A stretch of DNA of 64,000 nt from Fodinibius roseus. GTDB taxonomy: Bacteria; Bacteroidota; Rhodothermia; Balneolales; Balneolaceae. Both the position numbers and the translations under genes were made by a program. Positions 9,301 to 18,960 of this stretch are shown here, one piece after another (position 1 is the stretch's first letter; each line of letters begins with the position of its first letter). The notes under the pieces are model-generated. The model saw only the letters and a program-made list of their open reading frames with translations, made no database searches and had not been told where the DNA came from. The stretch spans positions 111,568 through 175,567 of the forward strand of contig NZ_FQUS01000010.1 of the NCBI RefSeq assembly GCF_900129315.1, written 5' to 3'.

Positions 9301-11134
9301 TGCTGCTGAGCAGGATAGCTTATTTTATTTTGACGCTGATTTTAAACAGATCGACATGTGGGTTGTTCGCCTCATCGTGGATAATATTTTCCAGCAGATG
9401 GAGGGACAGGCGACGGGCGAAGGATATCTTACCGGCAATTTCGATGAGTTCGATTTTCATGCTGATTTTGAGGCACAGAATGTTTTTGCCAAGCCGGAGT
9501 TTGTCAACACGAACTACTTTATCAATGGCCCGGTGACGTTCGACCGGCAGGAGGGTGTGATCCTGGATTCGCTGTCCGTCATTGATACCAAAGGCGGGTC
9601 GGGCACGCTTTGGGGCACAATCGACCTGAACGATTTCAATCCACGTACATACCTGGAGCTCTCGCTGGCCATGGACAGGCTCCAGTTCCTGAACAGCAGC
9701 ATGGATCCTGATGTTCCTTTCTTTGGAAATGTTTCAGGTACGGGTACCGTACGCCTGAGCGGTTCAAATACCGATATGTACATGCGTACCGAAAACCCTG
9801 TGCGAGTTACCAATGACTCCCGGATATCCATACCCCTGATGGAGGAAACCCAGCTTACCGAGACCGGCAAGTTCATCCGGTATGTCGACTCCTTTGAAGA
9901 TCGCGGAAGGACTGGCCGGTCGACATCTGATGGCGATGAGGAATCCCAACAGGAACAGCTGGAGCGACAACTCCAGGATATGACATTTAGCGAACGATTC
10001 GATTTGGATCTTCAGTTTAATACCACCGATAATATTGCAGTAAACCTCATCTTTGATCCGGTGACCGGGGAAGAGCTGAACGCCCGGGGCTCGGGACAGA
10101 TGCGTATTTCCATGCAGGATCAGGAGGTGCAAATGTTTGGGCGGTACCAGATTGCCAGCGGAACATACCAGTTTGTGACTGGTGAAATCATCAGCAGGAG
10201 ACTGGATCTGCAATCCGGCGGGACGATCGTCTGGGAAGGGCCGCCCGACAATGCCCGCCTCGATATAAGCGCTATTTATCACGCCCGTCCCAATATTTCA
10301 ACCCTGATCTCAGAGGGTAGGATCGAATCGCAGAACCAGGGCAACAGCCAGCAAGTCCCTGTTGATCTTATCGTAAATATCACGGGAACATTGAATAGTG
10401 TTGAAAATAGTTATTATTTTGAGCTGCCGAGTTCGCTGGACCTCTCGTCCAATCCGACGTTGTCGTATACGATAAATCAGATTAACCGTGATGAGCAGCA
10501 AAAACTCCTTCAGGCTACCAGTATCCTGTTTACGGGACAATTTATACCGACGCAGGGAGCGGGGAGCGCGACGGCCTCACTCAGTCAGAACCTGACGAGA
10601 GGGTCCACGGTACTGAACCCCCTGCTCTCAAACCAGGTAATCAGTCCCCTGCTTTCCAACCAGATTAATGCACTGCTGGACAGTGATGTGAGTCGTATGG
10701 ACATCGATTTTAACCTGAATGCCTATAACGAAGTTGATTTGGGAATTGCATTGCGTTTGTATAATGACCGCCTCATCTTACGGCGTGAAGGTCAGATAAC
10801 AGGTGGGGGGCCGCAAACCACGTTAGGAGACCGTATTGGCGACTTGAATGCGACATACCGCATCAGCAGGAGACTCTCGCTGACCGCCTTTCACCGGCAA
10901 AACCAGATATTGAGCAATTTCGGGTCACAATCGCAGGCGGGGGACGTAACGCCCAGCGTAGATGGAGTGGGCCTGGAAACCCAGTTTCGGTTTAATACCT
11001 GGCAGGAGTTGTGGCATAAAATAACGGGGACTTCCTCCTCTGCGCCTGCCCGCAGTGAGAGGGAGAATGAAGGTAAGAATCAGGATGCGGCGGCAACTGA
11101 AGCAGGTAATAATAAAGCACGCAAAGAAAAATAA
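6389..11134 (+). CDS. TamB-like translocation/assembly module protein
   Basis: Very large AsmA/TamB-like protein (1581 aa) expected to span the periplasm from one N-terminal inner-membrane helix (about residues 14-36). TamB partners an Omp85 protein in outer-membrane protein assembly or lipid transport. The body consists of repeated beta-strand-rich segments typical of the hydrophobic-groove bridge fold. The C-terminal TamB (DUF490) domain covers about residues 1190-1540, with the GRYQIASGTYQFVTGEIISR block near 1255. No ATG is available near the start; TTG at 6389 gives a sensible membrane anchor but is not certain. It sits 24 bp after aroB and 29 bp before RNase R. No TamA is adjacent, though a barrel-tipped peptidase lies two genes on. 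Confidence 0.85.
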   Translation: MILRWLHKSWKYLWGIVLSILFVLLITAGSVIGLLQLDIVQNYLLDRIENRVERAYKADLSVGDIGGFLPFRVQLRDVTLVSRDSVAADTIASIENIENEIDIWELIRNKVSITGFVINKPELWLRRGTDGSLVFLEPTLPAPDTTGRASELWFSNVNVEVLAPRMAVTGGKIHLKNVTGDSQTVRLPSSVTISDLDANFFLEWTGNQRYLDIETISAETDLPDLRQFTMTGQVYSDQRFLEFNSFYFHLGNSELILNGEVDGADLGSPGFLTQLSGAHYDLNMVSTALYPRELRGIIPAIPNVDGPITFQLYTEGSTDSLRVDEISVGKGESLFRLNGLVQNLREPDAFTYQVSIDSVNLRRQDIRSLLDTLQAPEYQVLEDLTMKGRAEGSLDSIDVDLAFNSPLGMLDLQGGSQLKEPHQYQGTMSARDMDVSWLIPTTLDTTSLNFDARLSGVGVTFDQAVSDFEVTFKESRINQQEFDLLRLTSSLYNGRWNHQYTYQKGEQRMSGSGEVDFSRERPPLTMKGEAENINLAELTGDTLVADTRLNFDYKVEAEDLDLNDTEGRASFDVAPSVIDGDTVQSHQFYADINTLDNRRRSFRVTSSLLDMNVRGHLYPREIMRQARFWSTYLNDRYRAEIKQDSTATLLPQVPLPTQNIVLDGSITAKNLELIKAYFPYFPSLYTDSRISFNVNSDQNRLLLSTDIQADTLQFDQWSIRDGQSQLTANFRSDRPLRASSSIDFKADVGTLHSNLTDMDSVGIDFGLKQDSLYYHQRIRNIGEDARFNLELSGGITDSSVITAVEAFYLGNETYAWRNQGRPSLHFMERERMVFNDFSFENEDEFFQLEGALSGSRDDSLSYTLRDINLSRISDLVKGEIDFGGVLNGGLMTQSLVDQPTIQGQLEVDRFTLNDRVVGDLSFNSSYSPSNDRFDTRIEIFTDPQKYKSYLQENDGVQQHIVLDGYFSTGDSAAEQDSLFYFDADFKQIDMWVVRLIVDNIFQQMEGQATGEGYLTGNFDEFDFHADFEAQNVFAKPEFVNTNYFINGPVTFDRQEGVILDSLSVIDTKGGSGTLWGTIDLNDFNPRTYLELSLAMDRLQFLNSSMDPDVPFFGNVSGTGTVRLSGSNTDMYMRTENPVRVTNDSRISIPLMEETQLTETGKFIRYVDSFEDRGRTGRSTSDGDEESQQEQLERQLQDMTFSERFDLDLQFNTTDNIAVNLIFDPVTGEELNARGSGQMRISMQDQEVQMFGRYQIASGTYQFVTGEIISRRLDLQSGGTIVWEGPPDNARLDISAIYHARPNISTLISEGRIESQNQGNSQQVPVDLIVNITGTLNSVENSYYFELPSSLDLSSNPTLSYTINQINRDEQQKLLQATSILFTGQFIPTQGAGSATASLSQNLTRGSTVLNPLLSNQVISPLLSNQINALLDSDVSRMDIDFNLNAYNEVDLGIALRLYNDRLILRREGQITGGGPQTTLGDRIGDLNATYRISRRLSLTAFHRQNQILSNFGSQSQAGDVTPSVDGVGLETQFRFNTWQELWHKITGTSSSAPARSERENEGKNQDAAATEAGNNKARKEK

Positions 11135-11163
11135 GAAATTAAAACTATAGAAAGATTTATTTA

Positions 11164-13329
11164 ATGAGTAAAAGCAAAAAAGAAACGTTTGAAGAGATTA
11201 TTCTCGATATACTAAAGAATAATCCGGAAGCACAGCTTCCATTTGAGGTATTACAGAATATTTTAAAAGTAGACAGCAATAATGATAATAACCGGCTTAA
11301 GAGTGCGATCAACAGTTTGTTTGATCGCAATCTGATCGTAAAACGCCGGGGTGGAGCCATTCAACTGGCGTCTTCCAACGGGAATGACGGCCATAATAAG
11401 AATATTATAACCGGTAAAATTGATATCAGCCGCCGGGGGACCGGCTACCTTATCACGGAGGAATTTGATGAAGATATTCGGGTCAAATCAAAACACCTGG
11501 GCATGGCGCTGCAGGATGACGTGATAAAAGTACAGCTTTTTGACCGGGGCCGGGGCAAGCGGCGCGAAGGGAAAACCGTAGAAATTGTCGAACGTGGGCG
11601 CAGTATGTTTGTCGGTACCCTCAGGAAACAGGGCAAGCAAAACTATCTTATAAAGCCGGACGAGAAGTCGGCCCATACTGATTTTTTCGTGCTCCCTGGC
11701 AATGTGCGGGACGCCCAATCCGGCGATAAAGTGGCCTTTGAGCTGGTCGACTGGGTTCATCCCCAGTCGCTGCCGGAAGCGCGGGTTATCGAAGTACTGG
11801 GCAAAGAGGGGACCAATGATGCCAACCTGCTCTCTATTCTGGCTGAAAATCAGATCAAGGCGGGCTTTCCGGAGGAAGTGGAAGCCTATGCCGAAAGTAT
11901 TTCAACCGGGGTCCCCGAAAAAGAAATTATGCGGCGTCATGATATACGGGACAAGACGATCTTTACCATCGATCCCGAAGATGCCAAAGATTTTGATGAT
12001 GCCATCAGTATTGAGATGCTGGATAACGGTAATTTCTACCTGGGCGTCCATATTGCCGATGTCACACATTACATGCCGCGCGAGACCATACTGGATGAGG
12101 AAGCCCTGAACCGGGGGACCAGCGTCTACCTGGTAGACCGGGTGATCCCTATGCTGCCGGAAAAACTCAGCAACGGGGTTTGCAGCCTGCGTCCCCATGA
12201 GGACAAGCTGGCCTACAGTTGTTTTATGGAGCTTACGCCCAACGGGAAGTTAGTGGGGCATACCATTGAAGAGACGGTCATCCATTCCGATCACCGGTTT
12301 ACCTACGAGCAGGCGCAGGAAGTGATTGACGGGGCTCGGAGCGCCTATGCCAGTGAGATGAATCTGGCGGCCAGGCTGGCCCGCATACTGCTGAATAAGC
12401 GGTTCCAGGAGGGCAGTATTAATTTTGATACCCCCGAGCCCAAGTTTGTGCTCGATGAGAACGGCAAACCGATCGATGTAAAGCTTAAAGAACGATTGTT
12501 CGCGCACCGGTTGGTTGAAGAATGTATGCTGATGGCCAACCGGACGGTTGCCCGCCATGTCGACGAGCTGCGTGAGCGCTCCAATAAACCGACGACAAAA
12601 GACCTGTTTCCCTTCTTTTACCGCATACACGATCAGCCGGACCTCGACAAGCTGAAGAACATCGAAGACAACGTCAAGCCGTTCGGCATTAACTTTCATA
12701 TTGACAGTCCCACCGTGAGTTCAAAAGCGATCAACGTGCTGCTGGAACAGATTGAAGATACCTCAATAGAGCTGACGGTCAATGACCTTATGCTGCGTGC
12801 TATGGCCAAAGCTGAATACAGTCCGAATAATATCGGGCATTTCGGTCTCGGCTTCGAAAATTATGCACACTTTACCAGCCCGATCCGTCGTTATCCCGAT
12901 GTAGTGGTGCACCGTCTGCTGAAGAGCTATGCGGGCGGACAGCCAAGCTATTCCTATAATGAACTGAAGCAGCTGGGTACTCATTGCAGCGAACGAGAAC
13001 GTGCGGCTATTGACGCCGAGCGAGACTCCGTTAAATTAAAGCAGGTGGAATACCTCAGCCAGCACCTCGGTGAGGAATTTCCCGGCGTCATCAGTGGTGT
13101 TATGGAGAGTGGTATTTTTGTAGATCTCAAAGATATTCACTGCGAAGGTATGGTGCGTGTGAGTGATCTGGACGATGATTATTATACGTATGATGATAAA
13201 CAGCATTGCCTGATCGGTAGAAATCACGGCAGAAAATACCAGCTTGGGAAGGAATTGAGGGTAAAAGTTGTTAATACGGATATAAAAGCGCGGCAAATTG
13301 ATCTTACACTTGTGGATGATGGGGAATAA
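11164..13329 (+). CDS. rnr: Ribonuclease R
   Basis: Processive 3'-5' exoribonuclease that degrades structured RNA and takes part in rRNA and tmRNA-linked quality control. The 721-residue protein has an N-terminal winged-helix part (about 1-65), two cold-shock domains (about 70-210), the RNB catalytic core, and a C-terminal S1 domain (about 635-717). In the RNB core, IDPEDAKDFDDAIS near residue 270 supplies the metal-binding aspartates, followed by HIADVTHY and RGTSVYLVDRVIPMLP. The ATG at 11164 follows the TamB-like gene by 29 bp and the gene precedes the peptidase by 36 bp, so it is probably co-transcribed with both. Confidence 0.95.
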   Translation: MSKSKKETFEEIILDILKNNPEAQLPFEVLQNILKVDSNNDNNRLKSAINSLFDRNLIVKRRGGAIQLASSNGNDGHNKNIITGKIDISRRGTGYLITEEFDEDIRVKSKHLGMALQDDVIKVQLFDRGRGKRREGKTVEIVERGRSMFVGTLRKQGKQNYLIKPDEKSAHTDFFVLPGNVRDAQSGDKVAFELVDWVHPQSLPEARVIEVLGKEGTNDANLLSILAENQIKAGFPEEVEAYAESISTGVPEKEIMRRHDIRDKTIFTIDPEDAKDFDDAISIEMLDNGNFYLGVHIADVTHYMPRETILDEEALNRGTSVYLVDRVIPMLPEKLSNGVCSLRPHEDKLAYSCFMELTPNGKLVGHTIEETVIHSDHRFTYEQAQEVIDGARSAYASEMNLAARLARILLNKRFQEGSINFDTPEPKFVLDENGKPIDVKLKERLFAHRLVEECMLMANRTVARHVDELRERSNKPTTKDLFPFFYRIHDQPDLDKLKNIEDNVKPFGINFHIDSPTVSSKAINVLLEQIEDTSIELTVNDLMLRAMAKAEYSPNNIGHFGLGFENYAHFTSPIRRYPDVVVHRLLKSYAGGQPSYSYNELKQLGTHCSERERAAIDAERDSVKLKQVEYLSQHLGEEFPGVISGVMESGIFVDLKDIHCEGMVRVSDLDDDYYTYDDKQHCLIGRNHGRKYQLGKELRVKVVNTDIKARQIDLTLVDDGE

Positions 13330-13365
13330 TGTAATATTTTCGTAAAAGAGAACAGCAATAACGAT

Positions 13366-16300
13366 ATGGAAAAATCACAATTATTATCCCGTTTCTTAAC
13401 AGGCCTGTTTGCGATGGTTTTTGTGGCCGGTGCGGTCCATGAAGCCAGCGCCCAGTATTTTTCATTCGGCAAAAACCGGGTACAATACGACACCTTCGAC
13501 TGGCGGTATATTCAGTCGGAGCACTTTGACGTCTACTACTACACATCCGGGAACTATGACCTGGCGAACTTTACCGCCACTTCCCTGGAAGCGGCCCTCA
13601 GGCAGTTCCACGAGGATTTTGACCACCAGATTGCCGATCGGATACAGGTCATTATCTATGATTCGCACAACGACTTTGCGCAGACTAATGTGATCCCTCT
13701 TCCGGCCGGTGCGGAAGGGATCGGCGGGGCGACCGATGCCTATAAAAACCGGATTACCATGCCGTTTCAGGGCGATTTTACCCAGTTTCGCAGTACGCTG
13801 CATCACGAGCTGGAGCACGCGGTGATCAACGATATGTTTTACGGGGGCAACGTGCAGTCGCGCCTGGGGGGGAATGCCCTTCAGATTCCGCTCTGGTTTA
13901 ACGAGGGAATGGCCGAATACACTTCCCTCGGGTGGGATACGGAAACGGATATGTGGATCCGTGATGCGATCATTAACGACTACCTGCCCCCGATCCCCCG
14001 GCTGGGCGGCTATTTTGCGTATCGCGGGGGACAATCGGTCTGGAACTATATTGTGGAGGAATACGGCCGGCAGAAGATTACCGAAATAATGCAAACCATG
14101 AAGACGCAGCGAAGCGTGGAAGCTGCCTTTACCCGTACCACGGGATACAATATTGAAGAGCTGACCGACCAGTGGAGAGATTTTTACCGGAAGCGCTACC
14201 TGCCGGAGGTCGCAAACCGGGAAAAAATCGATGACTTCGCCGAGCTGGTGACCGAGAGGGGGAAGTTCGGGACCTATAATACCAGCCCCTCGGTTTCCCC
14301 GCAGGGTGATAAAATTGCAATGATTACGAATGCGCGCGGCTACTTTGATGTCGTCGTGGTGAGTGCGCTTACCGGCGAAAAGCTCAAGACGCTCATCAAG
14401 GGAGAAGACAACGTTAATTTTGAAGAGCTGAATATTTTAAATCCAAATTTAAGCTGGTCTCCGCAGGGTGATAAGATCGCCCTTTCCTCCAAATCAAAAG
14501 GAAACGATAACCTGGCAATCGTAGACTATAACACCGGTAAGGTGCAGCTGATACAGTTCCCCCGGCTGGATGCGATCGGTTCGGTCGCCTGGGCGCCGGA
14601 TGGCAATAAAATTGCTTTTGACGGCAATATCGGCCCCTACCAGGACATTTACGTGTACAACCTGCAAACGGAAGAATTCAGTAATGTCACCAATGATGTA
14701 ATATCCGATTACGAGCCGGCATGGGGAGCGGATTCCGAAACGATCTACTTTGTCTCCAGCCGCGGGGATGAGGTGAATCTCAACAGAGTTAAAAATACCA
14801 GCAGTCTGCTGCTGACCGATGATCTTTACAGCACCGATATTTATTCGGTGAAGCTGGGGGCGTCCCGCGCAGAGCGGTTAACCATAACGCCCCGGTGGAA
14901 TGAAAATCAGCCGATAACCACACGGGATGGCGAACTGTTTTTTATCTCGGATGAAAACGGCATTCCCAATGTCTACCAGATGAATTTGAGCGACCGAACC
15001 ACCTCTCCCCTCACGGATCTGCAGACCGGTGTCATGCAGATGTCGGTGAGTGCCGACGGAAGCCGGCTGGCGGTGAATACGATCAATGAGGGAGCGCTCG
15101 ACATTTTTATGGTCCGGGCGCCGCTCACCCGGAAGAAGGATCAGCCGCTGGAACCCAACCAGTGGGCGCAGCGACGGGCTCAGGAGACGGAGGCCGAACG
15201 GGTACCGGCCACACAGTATGTGCGCGAGATGCTTCTCTCAAAGCCGCTTGGACAGAGCAGTCTTTCCGAGGATGCGGTAAATAATGTGCTGGAAAGAGAG
15301 CCCAAACTGGCTGTTGTGGACACCATAAAGACGGACACCACAGCCAGTGAAGTTGCCCAGGCTGATACGGATACCACGAGCGAGGGGGAAGAGAGCGAAG
15401 AGATCGATTTTCGTAATTATGTGTTTGATTCGTCAGTAGAGGAAGACACCGTTTTTGCAGCCAAATACCTTGACAAATCGAAATTTGACCTGGAGGGGAA
15501 CCGCACGGACGACGGGCGGTATATCCCCAGAGATTACCGGCTGAAGTTTTCGACGGATCTGGTGTATGCGGGGGGGAGCTTTTCAACCTATTACGGGACC
15601 TACGGGCTGACCCAGATTGTGTTCAGCGATTTGCTGGGCAACCATCAGATAGCGTTCGGAAGTAACCTGAACTTCGATCTCCGTAACAGTAGTTATTTTT
15701 TGCAGTACGGTTATATGGAGAAACGGACAAACTGGATTTTTAACTTTTTCCACAACGCCAGCAATTTTCAGGATTTTTCCGGCCGGCTTTATCGCTTCCG
15801 GTCCTACGGCGGGGCTGTTAACATGCAGTATCCCATCGATAAATTCCGCCGCATAGATGTGGGATTGTCTGCCATCGGACTGGCCCAGGATTTTTCCGTC
15901 GCCTTTTCCGACCAGACCCAGAATGAAACCTCTACTTTTCTCTATCCGCAGATAACCTATACCAGTGATCGGACGCTTCCCGGGTATATTACTCCTGTCG
16001 GCGGTTCGCGTTACTCGGTGAGCCTCACGGCAAGTCCGCCCATCACAAGTGAAACGCCGCAGTTTGCCTCGGTTCTGGGCGATTACCGGAAGTATTTTAA
16101 CCTCGGAAGCCGTTATTCCTTTGCGCTACGCGGTTCCGGAGCCGCTTCCTTCGGCAGCGACTCGCAAACCTACTTTATGGGGGGGATGCTGGGCTGGATC
16201 AATCAGAAATGGTCGAATAACTCTCTGCCGCTGGAACGGTTGGGCGATACGTTTTTTACGCTGCCCGCGCTCCCGCTCCGGGGGCATCCCTACAATGCTA

Positions 16301-16731
16301 CCTACGGTGATAAATTCAGCCTGATCAATGCAGAATTTCGTTTCCCGCTCTTTGCGGCTATCTTGCCCGGGCCCATTCCCATACTGCCGCTGTATAATTT
16401 GACAGGTGTTGCCTTTTGGGACACGGGTATGGCATGGGGACAAGATGTTGTCTTCGATTACAATGACCTGCAGGGCAATTCCCGGTCGGCGGTATTGAAC
16501 AGCGGTGATCTCGACTTTAAGGTAAGCGAGCGCGGGGAACGGACATTTAGCACCAGCACCGGTGAACATACGGTACGGGTCAATAACGGAGATATTCTTA
16601 TGGGCGCCGGCTTCGGGCTTCGTACCATTGTCTTTGGTTTCCCGCTGCGTTATGATGTAGGGTGGCCTTTTTACCGCGGTGGGTTTGACAGCGATCCCAT
16701 CCATTACGTGACGATCGGAATTGATTTTTAA
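13366..16731 (+). CDS. Outer-membrane protein: HExxH metallopeptidase + PD40 beta-propeller + C-terminal barrel
   Basis: A 1121-residue envelope protein with an N-terminal signal peptide (cleavage near residue 29, after HEASA). Residues about 30-280 look like a gluzincin-type peptidase: HHELEH at 146-151 holds the HExxH zinc motif (H147, E148, H151), and NEGMAEY at 179-185 supplies the likely third ligand. Residues about 295-590 carry TolB-like PD40 repeats (SPQGDKIA, APDGNKIAFDG, SADGSRLAV), a six-bladed type propeller. After an acidic linker near 630-700, the last 400 residues are strand-rich and end in VTIGIDF, as in Omp85/BamA-like barrels. It is the last gene of the aroK-aroB-TamB-rnr run. 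Substrate and exact role are unknown. Confidence 0.8.
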   Translation: MEKSQLLSRFLTGLFAMVFVAGAVHEASAQYFSFGKNRVQYDTFDWRYIQSEHFDVYYYTSGNYDLANFTATSLEAALRQFHEDFDHQIADRIQVIIYDSHNDFAQTNVIPLPAGAEGIGGATDAYKNRITMPFQGDFTQFRSTLHHELEHAVINDMFYGGNVQSRLGGNALQIPLWFNEGMAEYTSLGWDTETDMWIRDAIINDYLPPIPRLGGYFAYRGGQSVWNYIVEEYGRQKITEIMQTMKTQRSVEAAFTRTTGYNIEELTDQWRDFYRKRYLPEVANREKIDDFAELVTERGKFGTYNTSPSVSPQGDKIAMITNARGYFDVVVVSALTGEKLKTLIKGEDNVNFEELNILNPNLSWSPQGDKIALSSKSKGNDNLAIVDYNTGKVQLIQFPRLDAIGSVAWAPDGNKIAFDGNIGPYQDIYVYNLQTEEFSNVTNDVISDYEPAWGADSETIYFVSSRGDEVNLNRVKNTSSLLLTDDLYSTDIYSVKLGASRAERLTITPRWNENQPITTRDGELFFISDENGIPNVYQMNLSDRTTSPLTDLQTGVMQMSVSADGSRLAVNTINEGALDIFMVRAPLTRKKDQPLEPNQWAQRRAQETEAERVPATQYVREMLLSKPLGQSSLSEDAVNNVLEREPKLAVVDTIKTDTTASEVAQADTDTTSEGEESEEIDFRNYVFDSSVEEDTVFAAKYLDKSKFDLEGNRTDDGRYIPRDYRLKFSTDLVYAGGSFSTYYGTYGLTQIVFSDLLGNHQIAFGSNLNFDLRNSSYFLQYGYMEKRTNWIFNFFHNASNFQDFSGRLYRFRSYGGAVNMQYPIDKFRRIDVGLSAIGLAQDFSVAFSDQTQNETSTFLYPQITYTSDRTLPGYITPVGGSRYSVSLTASPPITSETPQFASVLGDYRKYFNLGSRYSFALRGSGAASFGSDSQTYFMGGMLGWINQKWSNNSLPLERLGDTFFTLPALPLRGHPYNATYGDKFSLINAEFRFPLFAAILPGPIPILPLYNLTGVAFWDTGMAWGQDVVFDYNDLQGNSRSAVLNSGDLDFKVSERGERTFSTSTGEHTVRVNNGDILMGAGFGLRTIVFGFPLRYDVGWPFYRGGFDSDPIHYVTIGIDF

Positions 16732-17082
16732 AAGCCGGCGTGCGCGCCCTGATACCTTTATTACTACCGTACCGTCCGGTTATTTTGATCGTAGTATTTC
16801 TAAGCAGCTTGTTACCGCTCTGCCGTTTGCTGTGTACATGCGGGAGAGCAAAGTATTGTTATCAATAGTAAAGCCTGAAAACGCAATATCAAAGACCTTA
16901 TTGCAAGCCCGTCCTGTTTAACCGGGGCTTCCCGGAAGAAACCAGGGATAGGTGAGTTCTTTTTTTACTATTGACGAAATAGTTCTATATTTGACTTTTG
17001 GAGCTACGGCCCGAGTATGGAACTTCAACATAAGTATTGGCTATAAGTATAGTTAGCTACAATTTCTCAATAAATTATTAAG
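16732..17082 (+). other. Intergenic region before the polysaccharide genes
   Basis: No convincing gene. A short hairpin pairs AAGCCC (16905-16910) with GGGCTT (16925-16930) and lacks a T run. TATATTTG at 16986-16993 matches the Bacteroidota -7 consensus TAnnTTTG and could mark a promoter for the sugar transferase. I could not place a matching -33 element. Confidence 0.35.
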
Positions 17083-17844
17083 ATGGGATATAAAAGCGAG
17101 TCGGCTGCCACTAATAATAATATCATCCAAGAGAAATATGAAACGGTCAGGCAAAGTATAGTACAGGAGATGTACGATACGAACATAGCGTCTGTCAATG
17201 GCAGAGACAGCAGCTATTCCAAATTTGAGTCGCTGGCGAATAATACGTTTCGGGGCAAAAGGAGCATTGATGTGTTTATCGGCTGCTTTGCTTTTGTCGT
17301 TTTTTTGCTGGCATATCCCGTTTTCGCCTTTTTTATAAAGCTCAGCTCAAGGGGTCCTGTGCTATACAAACAGTGGAGAACCGGTCAGCACGGGCATGAG
17401 TTTATCTGTTATAAATTTCGGACAATGCATGAGCTGGATTTGCGAAGGATTGACGGCAAACCGGTGGTTACCCAGGAAAATGACAAGCGTGTTTTCTGGT
17501 TCGGCAGCTTGCTTCGAATGACGAACCTGGATGAGCTGCCCCAGGTATTAAACGTGCTGAAAGGGGATATGAGCCTTATCGGCCCGCGTCCCTATCAGGT
17601 GGAAGAGTGTGCCCACTGGAACAATACCTATAACGACTTTTATTACCGTTATGCGGTAAAGCCCGGTATTTCAGGACTGGCGCAAGTGAAAGGATACCGG
17701 GGCGGCACCCTCGATGAGCAGCATATGAGAAAGCGCCTGGACTATGATTTGATATATGTCGAAAAGCAGTGCCTGGGGTTGGATTTAAAAATTCTGGGAC
17801 AAACGATTTTCAAGATGATCCATTTGGATACGGACGGACATTAG
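17083..17844 (+). CDS. Undecaprenyl-phosphate sugar-1-phosphate transferase (bacterial sugar transferase family)
   Basis: Initiating enzyme for surface polysaccharide synthesis: moves a sugar-1-phosphate from a nucleotide sugar to the lipid carrier at the inner membrane. It is the short single-anchor form (253 aa). A Ser/Asn-rich N-terminus (1-55) precedes one hydrophobic segment (about 62-86). The catalytic domain carries KFRTM (111-115), DELPQ (150-154) with the Asp-Glu pair, SLIGPRP (164-170) and KPGISGLAQV (193-202). It opens a group with a methyltransferase, GT4 transferase and Wzi proteins. The sugar cannot be read from sequence. Confidence 0.9.
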   Translation: MGYKSESAATNNNIIQEKYETVRQSIVQEMYDTNIASVNGRDSSYSKFESLANNTFRGKRSIDVFIGCFAFVVFLLAYPVFAFFIKLSSRGPVLYKQWRTGQHGHEFICYKFRTMHELDLRRIDGKPVVTQENDKRVFWFGSLLRMTNLDELPQVLNVLKGDMSLIGPRPYQVEECAHWNNTYNDFYYRYAVKPGISGLAQVKGYRGGTLDEQHMRKRLDYDLIYVEKQCLGLDLKILGQTIFKMIHLDTDGH

Positions 17845-17981
17845 ATTACAAAAAGATTAGCATGTATAAGCATCTGCTCCAAGAGATTATGATGGGATTG
17901 AAGCCTATCAGCTTCCATTTTTGCTCTGAACCGCGAAAAATCAAACGGCCAGCCACAAATTTAGATTGATGAAAGCCTGTC

Positions 17982-18710
17982 ATGCATAAATACCTCCGTC
18001 AAGCGATTGAGAGCAATCAAGAGGATGGATACTTGAAATACCACGCTCCAAGATATGACTATCTGCTTGACCTGCTCCATCGATATTTCACCGGTGAGGA
18101 AGATATACTGGAAATAGGCAGAACCTCTTTTACCGGCATCATCTCTCGTTCCTTAGGTGCATCCATAGATACGTTGGGCTTTGAAGCGGATGGTGAAACC
18201 GAAGCGGGGCATCACTATCAATTTGATCTGAACGATGCCCAATACCGGGAGGCATGGCGGGAGGACCTGCCGGGATACGATATTATCGTGTTTGCTGAAG
18301 TCATCGAACACCTATACACTTCGCCGGAACGGGTGCTCAATTTTTTGAAATCGCTTTTGAAGGAGAGAGGCATAATAATTATCCAAACGCCAAATGCCGT
18401 TGCCTTACACAAAAGAATCAAGATGATGTTGGGTAAAAATCCCTATCATCTGATACCTGAAAAAAGAGATGGAGCCAATCACTATCGCGAATACACCGCT
18501 GATGAACTTGCAAATTATTGCCGGGCGGCCGGATTTTCTGTCGAAGAACAGATCTTCAAAAACTATTTTGACTACCGGTACCGTAATCACGGCCTTGGTC
18601 CTACAAACTATTCTGCCAAAACAAGAAGGTACTACTTACTCAACCTTTTATTTGACCTGTTACCATCGTCATTGCGCCCGGGATTATGCTTTGTTATCCG
18701 GGCCGAATAA
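17982..18710 (+). CDS. Class I SAM-dependent methyltransferase
   Basis: Predicted cytoplasmic methyltransferase of 242 residues. The Rossmann core shows ILEIGRTSFTG near residue 41 (a variant of motif I), an acidic end of strand 2 (GFEAD near 67), the FDLND segment, VFAEVIEHL near 103, and a later GIIIIQTPNA strand. The YREYT and FSVEEQ segments match methyltransferases often found in polysaccharide clusters. It follows the sugar transferase by 137 bp on the same strand, so a sugar or polysaccharide substrate is plausible but unproven. Confidence 0.8.
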   Translation: MHKYLRQAIESNQEDGYLKYHAPRYDYLLDLLHRYFTGEEDILEIGRTSFTGIISRSLGASIDTLGFEADGETEAGHHYQFDLNDAQYREAWREDLPGYDIIVFAEVIEHLYTSPERVLNFLKSLLKERGIIIIQTPNAVALHKRIKMMLGKNPYHLIPEKRDGANHYREYTADELANYCRAAGFSVEEQIFKNYFDYRYRNHGLGPTNYSAKTRRYYLLNLLFDLLPSSLRPGLCFVIRAE

Positions 18711-18960
18711 GATACAATTTGCTATGCGTTCACTCATTAAACGCCTGTACCTGCTAAAACTTTAGATGGTGCAGAAAGACCGGAATCATGGGAGAGAAGG
18801 CTTTGCGAAACGGTCCTTTTCCCAATATTTTCATTACCGGGATGTCAAAACCTCTCATACGCCCAATATGCTGCGGTTTTAACATTCCTCTGGCCTTGAC
18901 CTTGAGCACAAATCCTTATTTTGCATAACCTTCGAAGAGAAAAGATTCCGGCCGGGAAAA

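Noticed and set aside
16721..16921. 66-codon frame after the peptidase-barrel gene
   Set aside because: Overlaps the stop of the upstream gene and has no features; judged non-coding.
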